Origin: Anisus vortex
Lineage: Eukaryota; Mollusca; Gastropoda; Planorbidae
Reading direction: 5' to 3'
NCBI GenBank assembly: GCA_949126835.1
Contig: OX421497.1
Location: 3,154,271 to 3,218,270, forward strand
DNA length: 64,000 nt
Positions 34,701 to 47,123 of the stretch are shown piece by piece. The position numbers were made by a program, and so were the translations under genes. Every line of letters begins with the position of its first letter. Within the stretch, counting starts at the first letter, position 1. A model generated the notes under the pieces. That model made no database searches. It worked only from the letters and a program-made list of their open reading frames with translations, and was not told the DNA's origin.

Positions 34701-37700
34701 ATAATGCATGAGTTATCTCTAACACGTCATAAAATTACTAAATAGTGGAGTGACGTATGATGCTAGAAACTGTGACGCGTTAGTTAGAAGTGACATTAAG
34801 ATATTGAAGGGACGTTAGGACGACCTTAGACTTAGGGAACGATAGGACTTGTTTTGACTATGCTTTGGACTGTTAGTTTGAATCTTGTATGTATATTGCA
34901 GAGTTAAAGATTTGGACATTAAACCTTTTGAGTGGATACTTTCTTTGGATCATTATTTGTGAGTCTAAGGAGTGCAAGCGTGAATGTCTATTCATTAATT
35001 CATGTGTGGCCTGCCCTGAGATTGGTAAATTCACTAGAAATATAAAAGTAACAGTCACAAATATACAGTTAAAAAGAAATATACAGTGACCATGTGGTCA
35101 CTGCTCTTCCAATATGTCTGATGAGAAAAAAAAACGCTATAACCAATCAATGGAGAAATCAGAAAAAAAAAAAATTCTAATTGTGTGCACATTTTAACCC
35201 AAAATTCTGTGATGTGAGCTTTTGCCTTATTGATGGAGTTGGTTATGTCATATTGCAATAACCTACATAATTTCCATTAAAGATAAGTTTTTTTTTAATT
35301 GAAAAAGATTTTCCAATGACAGTTTATCATAATTATTTTAATCTGAATAAAAATTGTGTTTCCTTAAAATACATTTTTGTTAATATAGAATAAACCCAGA
35401 TAACAACATACAAAAAAAACAACATACCACCATCAACCACACTAATACAAAAAAATATCCCATTGCAGAACATGACAATAAATACTTTTCCCAATGTGTA
35501 CACAATATGATTTCAGCACAAATTTTAATATATTAGTAAAATACCTCTACAAGAAACAGTTTCACTTACCCTAACAATAAAAATTCCTGGCGTTTATCAG
35601 TTGAACAAATTAAAAAATTATCTTAGTTTCAAGTTACTTCATTAAGACAATGTCATGTGAACTGGTGATTTCTTAACTTATTATAATATGATCTTAGTTC
35701 CTGATTCCTTTAAAGAAATGTTAAACTGATTTTCTTTTTTTAATTCGTTCTAATGTGGTCTCTTTCATGAACAGGCTGAAACATGTCACTATGATCAGAG
35801 ACAGGTGGGGGTAGTGACTAGGGGCAAAACCATAGGCCCTGCACCCAAGATTCTTGTGTGACAGTCAGATATTCATACGTCACATAATGTAACCAAACAG
35901 CCAATGGGACCTACGTAAGCTGCAGTTTTTGTAATAATAAGAGGGTGTATGGCATTAGAAGCCTGTTGAGTGTTGTGGTACGTAGCTTAAAATTACGGCT
36001 CTCACCCCCATATGAAACCCAAAGCCCCTGATAAGGCCACCCTAGCTATACTGTATATCTAATAAAACAGGGGAAACACATTCCTGTATAAATACAAGTC
36101 TAACCATAACAGGATAACAGTAACAAATGATTTATAACTTTATACATTTAAAAACAATTCCAAATGATTTAACACACAAGCAAATTTTGCTGTAAGGCTG
36201 AAAATAAAATAAATGTCTCTAATGATGGTCCCATTCAGACATACCTCTCTTTGTAGACACATTTCTTTTGTAAATAGCAATGCCTCCTCACCAAAGGGCT
36301 CAGCGGGGAAATTTTGGTTGTTGGGCAATGTCCTAGCTCCTTTAGGACACTCAATGCCTGCAAAAAAAACAAAAAGGCTAACATTACAAATGCAGTAAAG
36401 CTGAAATAAATTTAATACAAAAGCGATAAACCATTCTTGAATTGATTATGTTTCATTAAACAGAGATAATAAGGTTCCATATTCTTGAATCATAAAGCTG
36501 TTTAAGTTTGTTGTAAACACTTCAATACTAGGACAAGTATATTTAAACCAGACAACTTCCATCCCTTAGGCCTGGAAGGAACATGATGATGATTTTACCC
36601 AGGCACATATAAATCTCTCATACAAAGCTACTGTCTATTTTAATAATTGAAATAAGAATGTAAACTTTGACCATAGTCTCGGGTAGAATGTTTAGTTCAA
36701 TTGAGAAGTCGATTTTTTCATTAACAAGCCTCTGTACTGAACATGTCAAATACACAAGTGTCTTTATCTGGACTTTGATGCAGAATGTAATTAACAAGCC
36801 AGTTTTATTTCAAGACTAGGTCAAGTTGATTTTCTTCTGATAAGGCAAACAGCCCAAAGTATGCCCAAAGCAGACACGATGACAAGAGTACTTCAGTGGA
36901 AGCCAAGGGTGAAGGCATGGACAGAGGGCCATATGTTCCTCAAGCAACCCAAAAGGATAAATGATGATAATGATGTGACATTATAACAGTATATCTTGGC
37001 TGTCGCCTTGCTGATTTCACCTGTACTGTGTAAAGCCTGACAGAAAACAAAATGTGCAAGGTCACAACTAACAAGTGAGTACAGAGGACAAGACTCACCA
37101 GAGATAAGTAATGTAATGAGGCAGGTTTCCTTGGGTAGATACAGTCTTAACCTAGATCCACTAGCAATAAACTCAACCACAGCTTCTGATCTTCCTGCTC
37201 TTTGTAGAAACGGAAGAAACTGCTTTGCTTTGGCTACATCCTAGAACAAAAAAAAGGTAAAACAGTTGTTGTGCTAAAAAGCAGTGACGACCTCATGATA
37301 TAGAGCAAAGAAAATTTGATTATCATGTATTGAATACAGTCATAACTATGCTTACATACTGAATAAAATGGCTAATACATTTTATAAATACATTAGTGAT
37401 GCCTTATATATCATACTTGTATAATCACCTAGTTTTTTTAATACTTGGCTTACTCCTAGATATAAGAAAGTGTATTTAAACAAAACATATAATTTATTTA
37501 TAAACTAAGGCAGTCATTTGGATTCATTTAACTATTCATGTACAAAAAAGGTTGCTCTCTTTGCTGTATGATATATATTGTATTGCTTAGTTCCTTTTCT
37601 TCCTAGTGGAACATAGGGCCTCATATAATATATTGTATACTTTCTATAAATTCAACCAGACTATTACAGCCAATATAGAAGATTATTCAAACAACTTTAT

Positions 37701-40700
37701 ACACGTGATCCCCTACAAAAGTAGAAAGGGAATACTTTAAGTACCATAATTAATTTCCTATTGAAAATTATAGTGGCTCTCATACAATTGGCGTTCAAGT
37801 TCAGTAAGGTTTTTAAAGTTTTAAAAAAAAAACTTGACACAAGGAAAACAACAACAGCACACAAGCAAAAAGATCACAATGACGTAAAAAAAATCCTTTA
37901 CTTACCCCTGATACATCAGCCACCCTGTGAATAGGGGCCTCCTTTTTGCTATGAAGACCAGCACCCTTCTTGAGCGCTCTGGCTTCCGCAGCCAGCAGTT
38001 CATCATAATGAGAGGACCGCTGGTCATCATCCTGCCTGTACCTGATCACCGTGGCCAGCCCTTTGCTAATTAAGGCCTCCGCAACATTTCTTTTAAGAAA
38101 CAAAAAGTTGTCAAGACTTAACATCAACAAAATCTCAATTTGTATATTTCATTTGTTCTTTTTAGAGATATTTTATCCCTGTGAGCTCAGTGCCAACTCT
38201 TTCAGCCTCAGATTTGTACATTTCCGCCAGACATATTTATTCCCAATACCCTCATTTGGTGATACAAGTGTGTCTACATTTAATAGTCTCTGACATTAGA
38301 TTTACAAGTCAAAATATTTTATGATTTCTCAAATCAACAAGTTTTTGGTGTGAAACGGAAATCATTGTCAAACAAATGGCATTGCCTAGTGATAATTATC
38401 ACTGGGGTATGCCCTGATGTGTGTAGCATACAATTATGTTAGAACTATTAATGGATAAATGTGTTTGCAAGTTTGTAATATTCCCATTTTCCCCACAGCC
38501 ACTCAACAAATAAAGCACAAGATACTTACATTCCACCTATTGTGACGGTGCAGCAAGTTTTCTCGGGGTACCCTTGGTTTGGCGGCTGGATATAATCCAC
38601 CTCCACGTTCACCTGGAAAAAAAAAAAGGATGTCAACCTGGCTGTGACTGATGGGAAATATGCAAATGACATTGATAATTTAATAATCCATATTAACCTT
38701 TTTGCTGCATGTTAAAAATTTATGATAAATCACAAACAAACAAAAAAAAAATAATGTAAAGATTCACCTTTTTTCCTATGAGCTTTTTTCTCAAAAATTC
38801 TCTAGCTTCAAACATGTATGGAATGTCATACAGCGGCCTTGTCCTTTTGTTAGGTGTTTCCTTCACAGGTGCATCACCCTGAGCTTCAGCTGGCCTTAAA
38901 GAAAAAAAGATCCTATTCAAAGACGGTTCTATAATCTAGCTAGTGATCAAAATAACTGGCCATTGCTAAACTTGCCTGAGGCCATTCTATCTACCACTAC
39001 CATGAGTATAAGTATACCTAACAAGAAATATATCGCCAAGACTTCAGTCAACCAGAATACAATAGCTGACTATTAATTAACTTTTTCTTGTACGATAAAT
39101 TGTGTGATATTGTACGTGTATGTCTATTTTGATAATAATATTTCTGTGCTTGAGTACAAATAGTTGTTTTATATATTGTTTCAAATATGCTAAAAACAAA
39201 ACATCTGTAATCAAGAAAAATTTTCATTTGTTTGGATCAATAAAGAAATCTCAACTGACTGGTCAGTGCTAACTTTAACTAGTCTGTGTTACCTTGATAA
39301 CACTTCCGAATAAAAAAAAAGTATTACATACCTGGGTGGCCTAATGCTGGCAAGGAAGATTTTCTTAAATGAATTGTCCAACTTTATCACCAATCCATCA
39401 CCATTTACAACTTCAACTACCTGAAAATAAATGTAAAATGATTTTAAAAAAAAAGGAAAAAGTACTATTCATCAAGTTTACAAAGCATATCCTATGTGGC
39501 ATATAGTAAAAAATGCCTTTAGATTTAACGGTCAACTCTACACTAATTGAAATTTTGTCTTTTTATTATGGTGACAGAGAAAAGTTCATATATATATGCT
39601 ACTACAATCAATCTTTAAGCCCTCGCTAGAAAGTAGACAGCTACAAAATAAAAACAGCAACTGTTAGCTTGGGGATGGTTATTGGGGGGGGGGAGCACAT
39701 CAAGAAGAAAAGCAGAATCAGAGTCTGAGACAAAAGGCTATTACGTTCAGTAAAACAACACCCTTGTATTTCATTGGCAGGAGCTGGGCTTTGCTATGCA
39801 ATGGAATCTAATCTGCCTACCCTATTGAAAACCCTACTTATTATTGGCTCTTACTTTTCCTGTGAATGACTTGTCCTTGATGCTAATGCTGGATTCTGCT
39901 GGTTTATAATCTTTCCAGATCCTGACCTTTTTATCCTTCGCTAACCTAAAACAAATTGAAGGAGAAAAAAGGAATTAATGCAGCTTTTTATTCCTTGATC
40001 TTTACCATATTATTTCATGACATATTCCGGAGCTGCAACTAGTAATTATCCCAACCAAATATGTCAAGTATTTAAACATTTTGTCACCCCTGTTATACCA
40101 AAAACACACTGACTGTCTAACGACAGGTCTCTTTTATATAAAGTAGTCATTTTCAAATTCACAAGTTCAACCTGCTGTACTTACTTCTCAGTTCTTCCCT
40201 GCGCTACTTAAAATCACTATCTTTCTTTTTCTCTTCCCTTGGGGTGACCCAGATAAATTGAATGTTTCATACCATTGACCTTTAGGTGCACTGTGGCCGA
40301 CCGGAAGCCCGCTCGCCTGACGTACCAAAGTCTGGTGAAGTCTAGGATTTGTTCCTGGGGACTGGAGGGTGTCCAGAGTTTACCCAGCCCTGATGGGTAC
40401 CTGACAGAAGTCAGGGTAAAGTAAAGGCGGCTGGGCACTGTGCTGGCCACACAATCTCTTAGTATCTGGCCGCACATTATCAATTTAGTCCAATGGATAC
40501 TTTGCTTTTTTCATTGATCTTTTGGAGGCATGCACTCTTCAATTATTTAAAGAATTGAAAAAACATATCAGTGGGTAAAGTAAAAGAAGTATTCAAAAGT
40601 TTCCAGCATGCAGGATATAAGGGGATTGGAGAGCCAGCACAATCCCTAGTCGCCTTTACTTTTAATTAACCAATGTCAGGTACCCTTCAGAGCTAGATCT

Positions 40701-43700
40701 AGTCAGTGACATCCTCCAGTCGCCAGGAAGGAAAAACACTGATGCTCAACCCGGATTCGAACCAGAGACCCTCGGAACGGTAACCCTAGCACAGTGCCGC
40801 TAAACCAATGTGTTTCATTTATATTGAATGAGTGATAACTTTCAAACAAATAACACGATTCATAAAAAAGAATAGATCGTGCACATTTTGGTTAGTTTAT
40901 GCCAAGGAAGTTTTGAAACCACACCCCTATTAAGCCCTGTGTAATGGGTGCACTTATAATAAACATTGGAGCCAAGAACTCAGAACTTACTTTTCAGCCG
41001 CTCTCAGCTTGTCAGCACCCTGAGTGACCACTCCCATAGACCAATCCACACAACGAGCAAAGCCTTCTTTCAACAAGAACTCAGTGATGTTGCCATTCTG
41101 GAGAAAACACACAGCAAGCACAGAAAGTTAACCACGAACAATCTACATATGTGTATACAGAGAACCTGTGTAAATCTATAAACAATTATTTCCGCAACTG
41201 TAATAGAACAAACCAACGTACTGGATGTAGAATCGTTCCCAGTAAATTTTGATTCGATACACCTTCTAGAATAATTTTCACGTCTTTCTGTAGAAGTCGA
41301 GACTCTGTGAAATACTTGGCTTCTTCCATAAATGGTTCTGGAACTTGTTTACCTTCTGCGTCCTGCTTGTTCATTGGACACTGAAATAATAAAAAAAAAT
41401 GTTATCATCTAAGCTTTAGAGACAAAGGATTAACAAAAAAGTAGCGATTTGCATAAAGTAAAAAAAAAAGAGTATGTATAAATTGGCACCATAATCTTTG
41501 GTTAACACTATGGCAAGGATTTGCATTCATTGATCCATAACAGCAGGCAGATAAAATGTTCTATTTGCAGGTTTCTAGAACAGAATCTAACCTTTATTCC
41601 AGCCAGCATGACTGTGACATACTCAAACGTAGGTATCAAGAAAGCCCTCACTGTACACCCATCTCTCACATGCTCAATAACAGCTGAAACATAAAGGATT
41701 GGGGGGAGAGTAGGGGGTTGGAAGGTTTAAAAACTATGTCAAACACACAAACAATAAGCCTTGGTGTGTAAACTGATAACTACCTCCCATTTGACCAACC
41801 CATTTTTGTGACCTAATTTTCGGACATCATCGTCGTAGTTTTTTTTTTGTACATCCTTAGTGTATTATCTAAGCCTGATGTAATCAGAAAAACAAGTTAT
41901 TCTACAATATGCTAAACTAATAAAAAAGCGTTGGCGATTGATTGGCCATGTGTTGTGAAGAGAGGAAGGGAACATCTGCAAGACAGCCCTACACTGGACT
42001 CCAGAAGGAAAAAGAAAGAGAGGTCGACCAAAAGTAACCTGGCGCAGAACAGTGGAGCAGGAATTAAAGGAATTTGGTCACTCCTGGTGTACGATTGGAA
42101 TTGTCGCACGTGACAGAGAAAGATGGAAAGACTTTGTTGCTGCCCTAAGCGCCCACTGCGTTACGGGCAGTAAGTAAGTATGGTAAAAAAAACTAATATG
42201 TCTTGTTTTCTTTTTTTTTTATTCGGTAATACGTGTGTAATGGTGAATAAAGTTTCTTTTCATTACTAAAATGGTTTTAATAGTGTTAATAACCGCATTC
42301 ATATGTTAGTTCCAGTAAAATTTGATTTACCAGTAATTACACATTTACGACCAAACTTAAACTTATAGTAGGGATATCAAACATACAGAAACATAGAATT
42401 AAGATAATAAAACAAAAACAAAATTAAAAACAAGTTGCAGCCATTTGTTTCCCTGTCATTTTGATGGCTATAAAAACCAGTATTTTATAATTATCTATTA
42501 AGTGCTCAATTAAAGTAGAAAATGAGAATATTGATTGAAAACTATCATTAAAAAATTAATAAATTATATTCAACTCAACTTTTAATATCTCAATAGGTAT
42601 TCATCCAAAATTAAAAGAATCTTCTACAAAGTAAGTATCTCATAAACACTCACTTCAAATTTCTTTTATGTTCACAAACAAAAACGTTATACATAAAAAA
42701 TTACAAAAACACAAAAAAATATTTTTTCAAGACAAAAACCATGTAAACCTACTAATATTTTCATTTTGAAATAATTCAACCCTGAAGTTGTTAAAACAAA
42801 AACAAGGAAGTTGTTTAGTTAACATTCAATATTAGATTGGATTTGGAAAGACAAAATATACATGGTTTTCTTCTCTGTGAAATGCAACGCTAATGGTCTT
42901 AATATGTGTCTTAAGTGACCTGTGATAGTTAATGAGTTAATTATATGGCAAATGACAGATCCATACCATCTATTGGCTTGTTATGGTGGGAGTCAACAAA
43001 GTGGCGTGGGTTTTCAATTGTCCATTTGATGTCTCTCACGTGCTTGCTGGCTTCGCCTTCAGCGTGTTTGCCCTTCCCAGCAGCCTTGGCAGAATCTTCC
43101 AACTGAGCCAGTCTTTGCTGGGCAGGACTGAAATGATTTAATTTTTTTTTAATTATAATTTTATTAAGTACTGCTAATTAAAAAAAATACCCATATTTCA
43201 ATGGTTTTCCTTTAAAAAGCACTAAGAAAAAAAAAAATTCTTGCTAGAAAAATTAGCATAACGACTACGGCTAGGATTTGTTCCTGGGACGGGAGGGTGT
43301 CCCTGAGTCTACCCAGCTCTGATAGGTACCGGACATCAGTTGGGGTAAAGTAAAGGGGGCAGGGCAAGTCCTTAGAACTCTGGCAGTATTGATCACTGCG
43401 CTTGTGGTGAACTTATAATAAATGCAAAGAGTGGAAAAGGGTTAATAATTATTTTTTTATTACACAGCTGTTGGTTGTTAGGTTTTACAGAAGAAAACTA
43501 CAACCACAAACAGATGTAGGCATAAGCAATAAGCGGAAAAATGTACTTACTCATCATTCTTTAGGCCAGTCTTCCTCACGTCGACCAGACCCTCTGCAAT
43601 CAGCGACTCTGTTACATTCTCTCCTGTTGTATCTGAATTAGGTGAATAATCATTGATTATCTTATCTAATACATTACAGACGCTCCTTCTATAAAGAAGA

Positions 43701-46087
43701 TTATTGCATCCTACGCACAAAGTGGTTTGAGTCTAGTCCTGCATTTCTTTTAGTGTTTAAAATGACGTTAAGTTGCTGTTTTCCTAGTTGGTTCAGGCCA
43801 CCCATTCCATGCCCAGATGCCACAGAATTACACAGAACAACAGCCAATACTTCATAATCCTTTACTTTAAATTGTAATACTTTTAGCTGGTTTAAGTCAG
43901 CTTGCATTTAGATTAATCTTAAAAATGTATGTATATTATGGGTAGAATATTTTCTTTTTACTTCAAAGTAGATTATTGTTTGTAATAATCCCATTACAAC
44001 TTGATTATCTGTTTTGTTCTTTATGCTGATAGAAGATGCCTTGCCCTTTTCCCCAAAGTGACACAGGCCAGGAAAGTTTAAATGTGGTTGTTTCTACCAT
44101 ATCAAATGCGGATATCCGATTATCATTTTTAACCAAACTATGGGGTTTATATTAAATACGGATAGATATGAATATATATATACATGAAAACATAGATATG
44201 AATACCTTTCCCAAGATAAATAACTCCATATTCTCTGCCAGTGCCAGGAACTTTGTATTCGACTGTAAACACAACGTCTTTCCCTACAAGTTTTTTACGA
44301 AGATATTCACGAGCTTCCCAAGCCCAAGGCTGTTTAAAATAACAAAAAATTGCATTCCAAATTATAAAAAAAAAGTTTAATAATAAAATCATATGAAACA
44401 TAAACATAATAATAGAAGTCCTTTCACCTCATCTTTTGTTTCAACTGATGTATCTACATTCGGGTTCGCTCTTCGTGCCAATTTTGGTGCAGTTATATTG
44501 GACAAACAAACAGTTCTTTCTGGGGGAGGTCCACCTTTTGGTTGCCCTCGTAGGACAACAGTGTCGCCAGAAAGGACCTGGAATAAAAAAGAGAAAAGCC
44601 TTGTTATTGCATAGAAACGAAAGTATCCCGCCGGACCAAATTGATCCATAGGGCTGGTGAAGTACCAAGCTCCAAGTATCTATTTTCTGTGGCCACTGCG
44701 AACTAGGAGATCGTGTGGCCAGCTCAATGCCCAGCTGCCTTTACATACCCCAACTAAAGTGAGGTACCCATCAGAGCTGGATAGACTCAGGGATATCCTC
44801 CAGACCCGGGAACAAATCCTAGCCGTCACCAGAACTTGAACCCTGTAGGCCTACTTTGGTATGCCAGCCAAACGCGCTTCCACTAAGCCACCATGTCCCA
44901 TTCTTATATTTGTATAGGTCTATTTACTATTATTGCTTTTCATAGTAAGTTTGTAAAGTTTATAGTAAGCCTAGGCCTAACATTATGGCCATAAAAAAAG
45001 AGTTTAAGAGTTAATAGATTTTATTTGTACAAATTGAATAACCATAATTATAATGTTAAATGTTATATAACTAAAATATAAGCTACCCAACAACAATGTC
45101 ATGGCCATGTCAAGCCATTAGGCTATTACCAAATGATATAGGCATTATAGGCCTATGCCATGCTAAATATCATTATAAAATTTATTATAACTATGAACTG
45201 TTTATACGTAATAGTCAATATCAATATTAATATTGTTATTTTAAAAGCATGCAGATTTTGTGTATGAGTGACATAGTATTTATTATAAGTAGGCCTATCT
45301 GAATGTGTAATTTTGTGTATATACTTTATCTAATAATAATCTACAGGTCTGTATACAGTACAGTATTACAGTATACTGTAACTGTAGGCCTAAATGAAAT
45401 AAAAAAAATCATATATAGTATTTAGTATATAGTTATATTATATTTATATATATTAACTCTTTCTATACGTTTAGCCATACTGTATGCCGGAACATTATGG
45501 CTCGGTTTGATTTTACGTATTGAAAGAGTTAATAAAGTTTTAGCCTATATACTATATAGGATAGGCTATAAAAGGCTATAATTATAATAAATATTAATAT
45601 TGTATTGGTTATATAGTCTAGTTATATTCAATTGGCTATCATCAATTAAAATTATCAATTTTAATTAATTTCATCATGCATCATCATTCATCATGCTAGT
45701 TCAGCCATATTACGGCGTAGCGTAGCCTATTTACGAGTAAAACGAGTTAGCCTTGTCTGGTGACAGCAATACCGTACATAGTAGTAAAGGCCTACTAAAT
45801 GAGTCAATAATTGAGTATCATTGTCATTATCTTTATTATCATTGAATCATTGAATTCACATTGCATTCATTTGATTTTTTATTCATTGAAAATTATTGAC
45901 ACTAACTAAAAATTCAAAATCAAAATATGGAACATCAATATGTCCCCATCATTCATCTGTAATAATTGATAATGTAAAACAAAATACACTAAATTGTACT
46001 AGTGTTGTCTGAAACGGTTTCAATTTAAAAAGGTACCTGTTTAACAACAGCTTTTTGAATTACTGCAGGGTTAGCTGGGGTAGTCAT
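25717..46087 (-). CDS. SND1: SND1 (Tudor-SN, p100), complete, 21 exons
   Basis: RNA-binding nuclease and coactivator of RISC and splicing complexes: four staphylococcal-nuclease-like repeats, then a Tudor domain inside a fifth split SN domain. Exons in coding order: 46087-46037, 44577-44428, 44329-44206, 43632-43551, 43127-42967, 41683-41592, 41380-41222, 41097-40991, 39945-39855, 39420-39332, 38894-38768, 38612-38530, 38089-37906, 37240-37099, 36357-36245, 34548-34360, 32850-32715, 32094-31901, 30475-30368, 26792-26538, 25782-25717. All borders are GT-AG and phases join, giving 2703 bp (900 residues; human about 910). SN repeats lie at about 18-165, 190-325, 335-495 and 520-655; the Tudor domain at about 690-800 keeps WYRAK and FVDYGN of the aromatic cage. 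Stretches such as [20 protein letters not shown] are nearly identical to vertebrate SND1. The C-terminus is [11 protein letters not shown]...EFGYTR. No frameshift or lost exon. Confidence 0.97.
26272..26470 (-). mobile_element. SINE copy in SND1 intron
   Basis: In + orientation shows the reversed tail (aagcaacattcacaagtttc), body (ctttactttaccccaacta, gacaccctccag) and head with a degraded B box (ccaggatctgaacctggg). A second, more decayed copy in + orientation lies at about 25960-26055. Confidence 0.75.
26882..26960 (-). repeat. 79-bp dispersed palindrome-ended block (copy)
   Basis: Reverse copy of the block described at 18177-18254: begins gttgactcagacaaagcg and ends catcacagtcaac. It lies about 90 bp upstream of the acceptor of SND1 exon 26792-26538. 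Confidence 0.75.
27158..29854. mobile_element. 2.7-kb hAT-like element in an SND1 intron, non-coding
   Basis: Ends are agggttcttac and, in reverse, agggttcgtac, flanked by gaatagac (27150-27157) and gaatagag (29855-29862), a 7/8 octamer duplication. Both subterminal regions (27180-27245 and 29718-29840) are packed with ttcagacttt / ccagactt motifs, as transposase sites would be. No transposase-like frame was recognised. The interior carries twelve AGGCCT palindromes, a 19-bp poly-C run and LINE-free AT-rich DNA. Confidence 0.7.
31114..31837. repeat. 44-bp tandem repeat, about 16.5 copies, in an SND1 intron
   Basis: The unit atgatgttgatgtgatgtcc plus tctgtatttaagtgtacagaa is repeated with very few changes (one cagtattcaag unit; two units with gtgacgtcc). 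The array ends 63 bp from the donor of exon 32094-31901. High uniformity suggests recent expansion. Confidence 0.97.
32345..32630. repeat. SINE fragment and a 44-bp repeat in three copies
   Basis: 32345-32490 is a decayed minus-strand SINE. From 32499, the unit gtaaccataataaaactctt plus gcattgagtctggacatgaatgta recurs at 32543 and 32587. The array abuts exon 32850-32715 on its downstream side and creates long accidental frames. Confidence 0.8.
33078..33475 (-). mobile_element. Compound SINE (long variant) in SND1 intron
   Basis: Same architecture as 3974-4325 but reversed: tail (agcagctttcaacag, gcatacaagggg), then the insert (gttgactcagacaaagcg through attattgctgcacg and ttagtattcaac), then the body (gaccccaactaatgtcaggt) and a decayed head near 33450. 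Two loci sharing the same internal joints indicate a true subfamily, not chance nesting. Confidence 0.8.
33325..34306. repeat. Tandem segmental duplication: SINE + spacer + MITE, twice
   Basis: Unit 1 (about 33325-33744) and unit 2 (about 33895-34306) share a SINE body, the spacer ctagtRataacagacataa ... gaactaaaatattgaccaac and a 104-bp inverted-repeat element. The upstream SINE in unit 1 is the compound form; that in unit 2 (33795-34045) is the short form. The offset is about 565 bp. Confidence 0.85.
33641..33744. mobile_element. 104-bp MITE with CAACTGTGTATCTGACT ends
   Basis: Left end caactgtgtatctgact, right end in reverse caactgtatctgact. The interior contains acaaagcgttggatattgtt, sharing acaaagcgttggat with the 78-bp dispersed block. 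The second copy is at 34202-34306 in the duplicated unit. Confidence 0.75.
40287..40810. mobile_element. Two SINE copies in opposite orientation
   Basis: 40287-40495 is a + strand copy (gtggccgaccgg head, gatgggtacctgac body, cacacaatctcttagtat tail). 40590-40810 is a minus-strand copy with a B-box match ggattcgaacc in + orientation at 40761-40771. Both lie in the SND1 intron between exons 41097-40991 and 39945-39855. Confidence 0.8.
41923..42177 (+). pseudogene. LINE reverse transcriptase C-terminal fragment
   Basis: Frame from 41923 reads [11 protein letters not shown], one in-frame TGA, then a segment with [33 protein letters not shown] and a TAA at 42175-42177. RWxWIGHVLR...[17 protein letters not shown]...ELK...DRxxWRxxVxAL is the widely seen C-terminal segment of animal LINE polyproteins. 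It sits in reverse orientation to SND1 in the intron between exons 43127-42967 and 41683-41592. It is 5'-truncated; the stop replaces a position normally held by an arginine. Confidence 0.85.
43262..43400 (+). mobile_element. SINE fragment, + strand
   Basis: Body only: ctaggatttgttcctggg, ggtgtccctgagtctaccca, ggggtaaagtaaagggggc. The head is missing. Confidence 0.75.
44632..44900 (-). mobile_element. SINE, full length, minus strand
   Basis: Contains all parts of the short variant, from the tail attgatccatagggctggtg to the head ending ccaccatgtccc, 50 bp beyond the acceptor of SND1 exon 44577-44428. It gains a taggcctac insertion near the B box. Confidence 0.8.
44901..46036. other. First SND1 intron, AT-rich, no gene seen
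   Basis: Very AT-rich, with several AGGCCT palindromes and one 72-bp TTAA-flanked element. No further exon-like sequence. Confidence 0.5.
45457..45528. mobile_element. 72-bp TTAA-flanked miniature element, divergent member
   Basis: TTAA flanks at 45453-45456 and 45529-45532. Ends ctctttctatacg and, in reverse, ctctttcaatacg. Exactly the same length as the pair at 13256-13327 and 51322-51393, with weakly similar ends but a different interior. Confidence 0.7.
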
Positions 46088-46125
46088 CCTCGTCTTTATG
46101 ATGGTGATGTGAAAAAGGAAATGTG

Positions 46126-46150
46126 CTTTTATATTTTGGGCAGTCACGTG
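46126..46150 (-). promoter_or_regulatory. Candidate SND1 core promoter: TATA-like box and E-box
   Basis: On the minus strand TATAAAAG occupies 46133-46126, 39 bp before the ATG at 46087, and the palindromic E-box GTCACGTGAT context is centred at 46145-46150 just upstream. If the TATA is used, the 5' UTR is only about 10-15 nt. An unseen 5' UTR exon upstream is the alternative. Confidence 0.35.
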
Positions 46151-46714
46151 ATCAAAATTAGACACCTTTTTACTTTTAGACCATAAAAGAGCTGGCCATG
46201 CTGTGCCTTTTATGTTATTTAAAACAATATTGTTTATTAAACTAAGTTAAAAGCAATTGGATTTTGGTGTAGAGATATTTAGAAAAGATATCCTTAACAA
46301 ATTCATTAAGATACTTTGGTTTCCAGAAAGCAGTTGAGCTCTAAATGATGATGATGTGGCGAGCTGTCGGTGATTGGTTAATTTGTGCACACTCACGTTT
46401 ATCCTATGCTTATTATTACTGTTGGAAGTATGCAGACCTGACTACTAACTACCAGTCTAACACATAAAAAATGTAAGCCTAATAAAAAGTAATTGGCGTC
46501 AAAATGCATCATCAAACATTTTATTAATATTAAATAGCATTCTGATAGCTCTAGGTCTCCTGCGACCTCAACTCAATAGAAGAACGGCCAATACCGTAGG
46601 CCTACGGGGTATAATAGTAGTCTATCTAATCCAATAAAATGCCTGTGGGGTTTGCCCCAGAACCAGCTGCAGAAACTCCAGAGGGATTCAAAGTACAAAA
46701 ACACTGAAGCGCTA

Positions 46715-46825
46715 TGTGTCGCAGGCTGGTCCTGCCGTTAGTTCACCGGACTGTAAAAAACAACACGGCCCTGGTTCTAGCTCTGCCGCCGACAAATCCC
46801 TGCCGCCCTACAGGGCCCAGTGAAC
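46715..46825 (+). mobile_element. Fragment of a second SINE-like family
   Basis: Shares cctgccgttagttcaccggac / ggttctagctctgccgcc with the stretch at about 59028-59160 (ccctgtggttagcataccgg, agttctagccctgccgcc). The ggttctag segment resembles a B box, suggesting a tRNA-like origin. Confidence 0.45.
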
Positions 46826-47123
46826 TTAATTATCTTCTATCTAGAATATAGGTTCTCAACCTTTTTCGGCTCATCGCCCCCTTTTACAATTTTTTGTCAC
46901 TCAACGCCCCCCCCCCTCTACCACACCATTTCCCGCGTTAGCTTTCACCCCCTCCCGAAATTCAACTAATTAACGTGTCGATTTGTCGCACCAATATTCT
47001 ATGGGCCGACTAAAATTGTGTGCGTTTTTAGGAGCTTAAAAAAAACTAAAAAGAGAAAGGTAGGACTAGTCTAATGTTTTTTTTAAATAATGAAACAATA
47101 AAATGACTACATCAAATGTTTTA

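Noticed and set aside
44393..44668. Three further open frames around SND1 exon 2
   Set aside because: Shadows of the real minus-strand exon 44577-44428.
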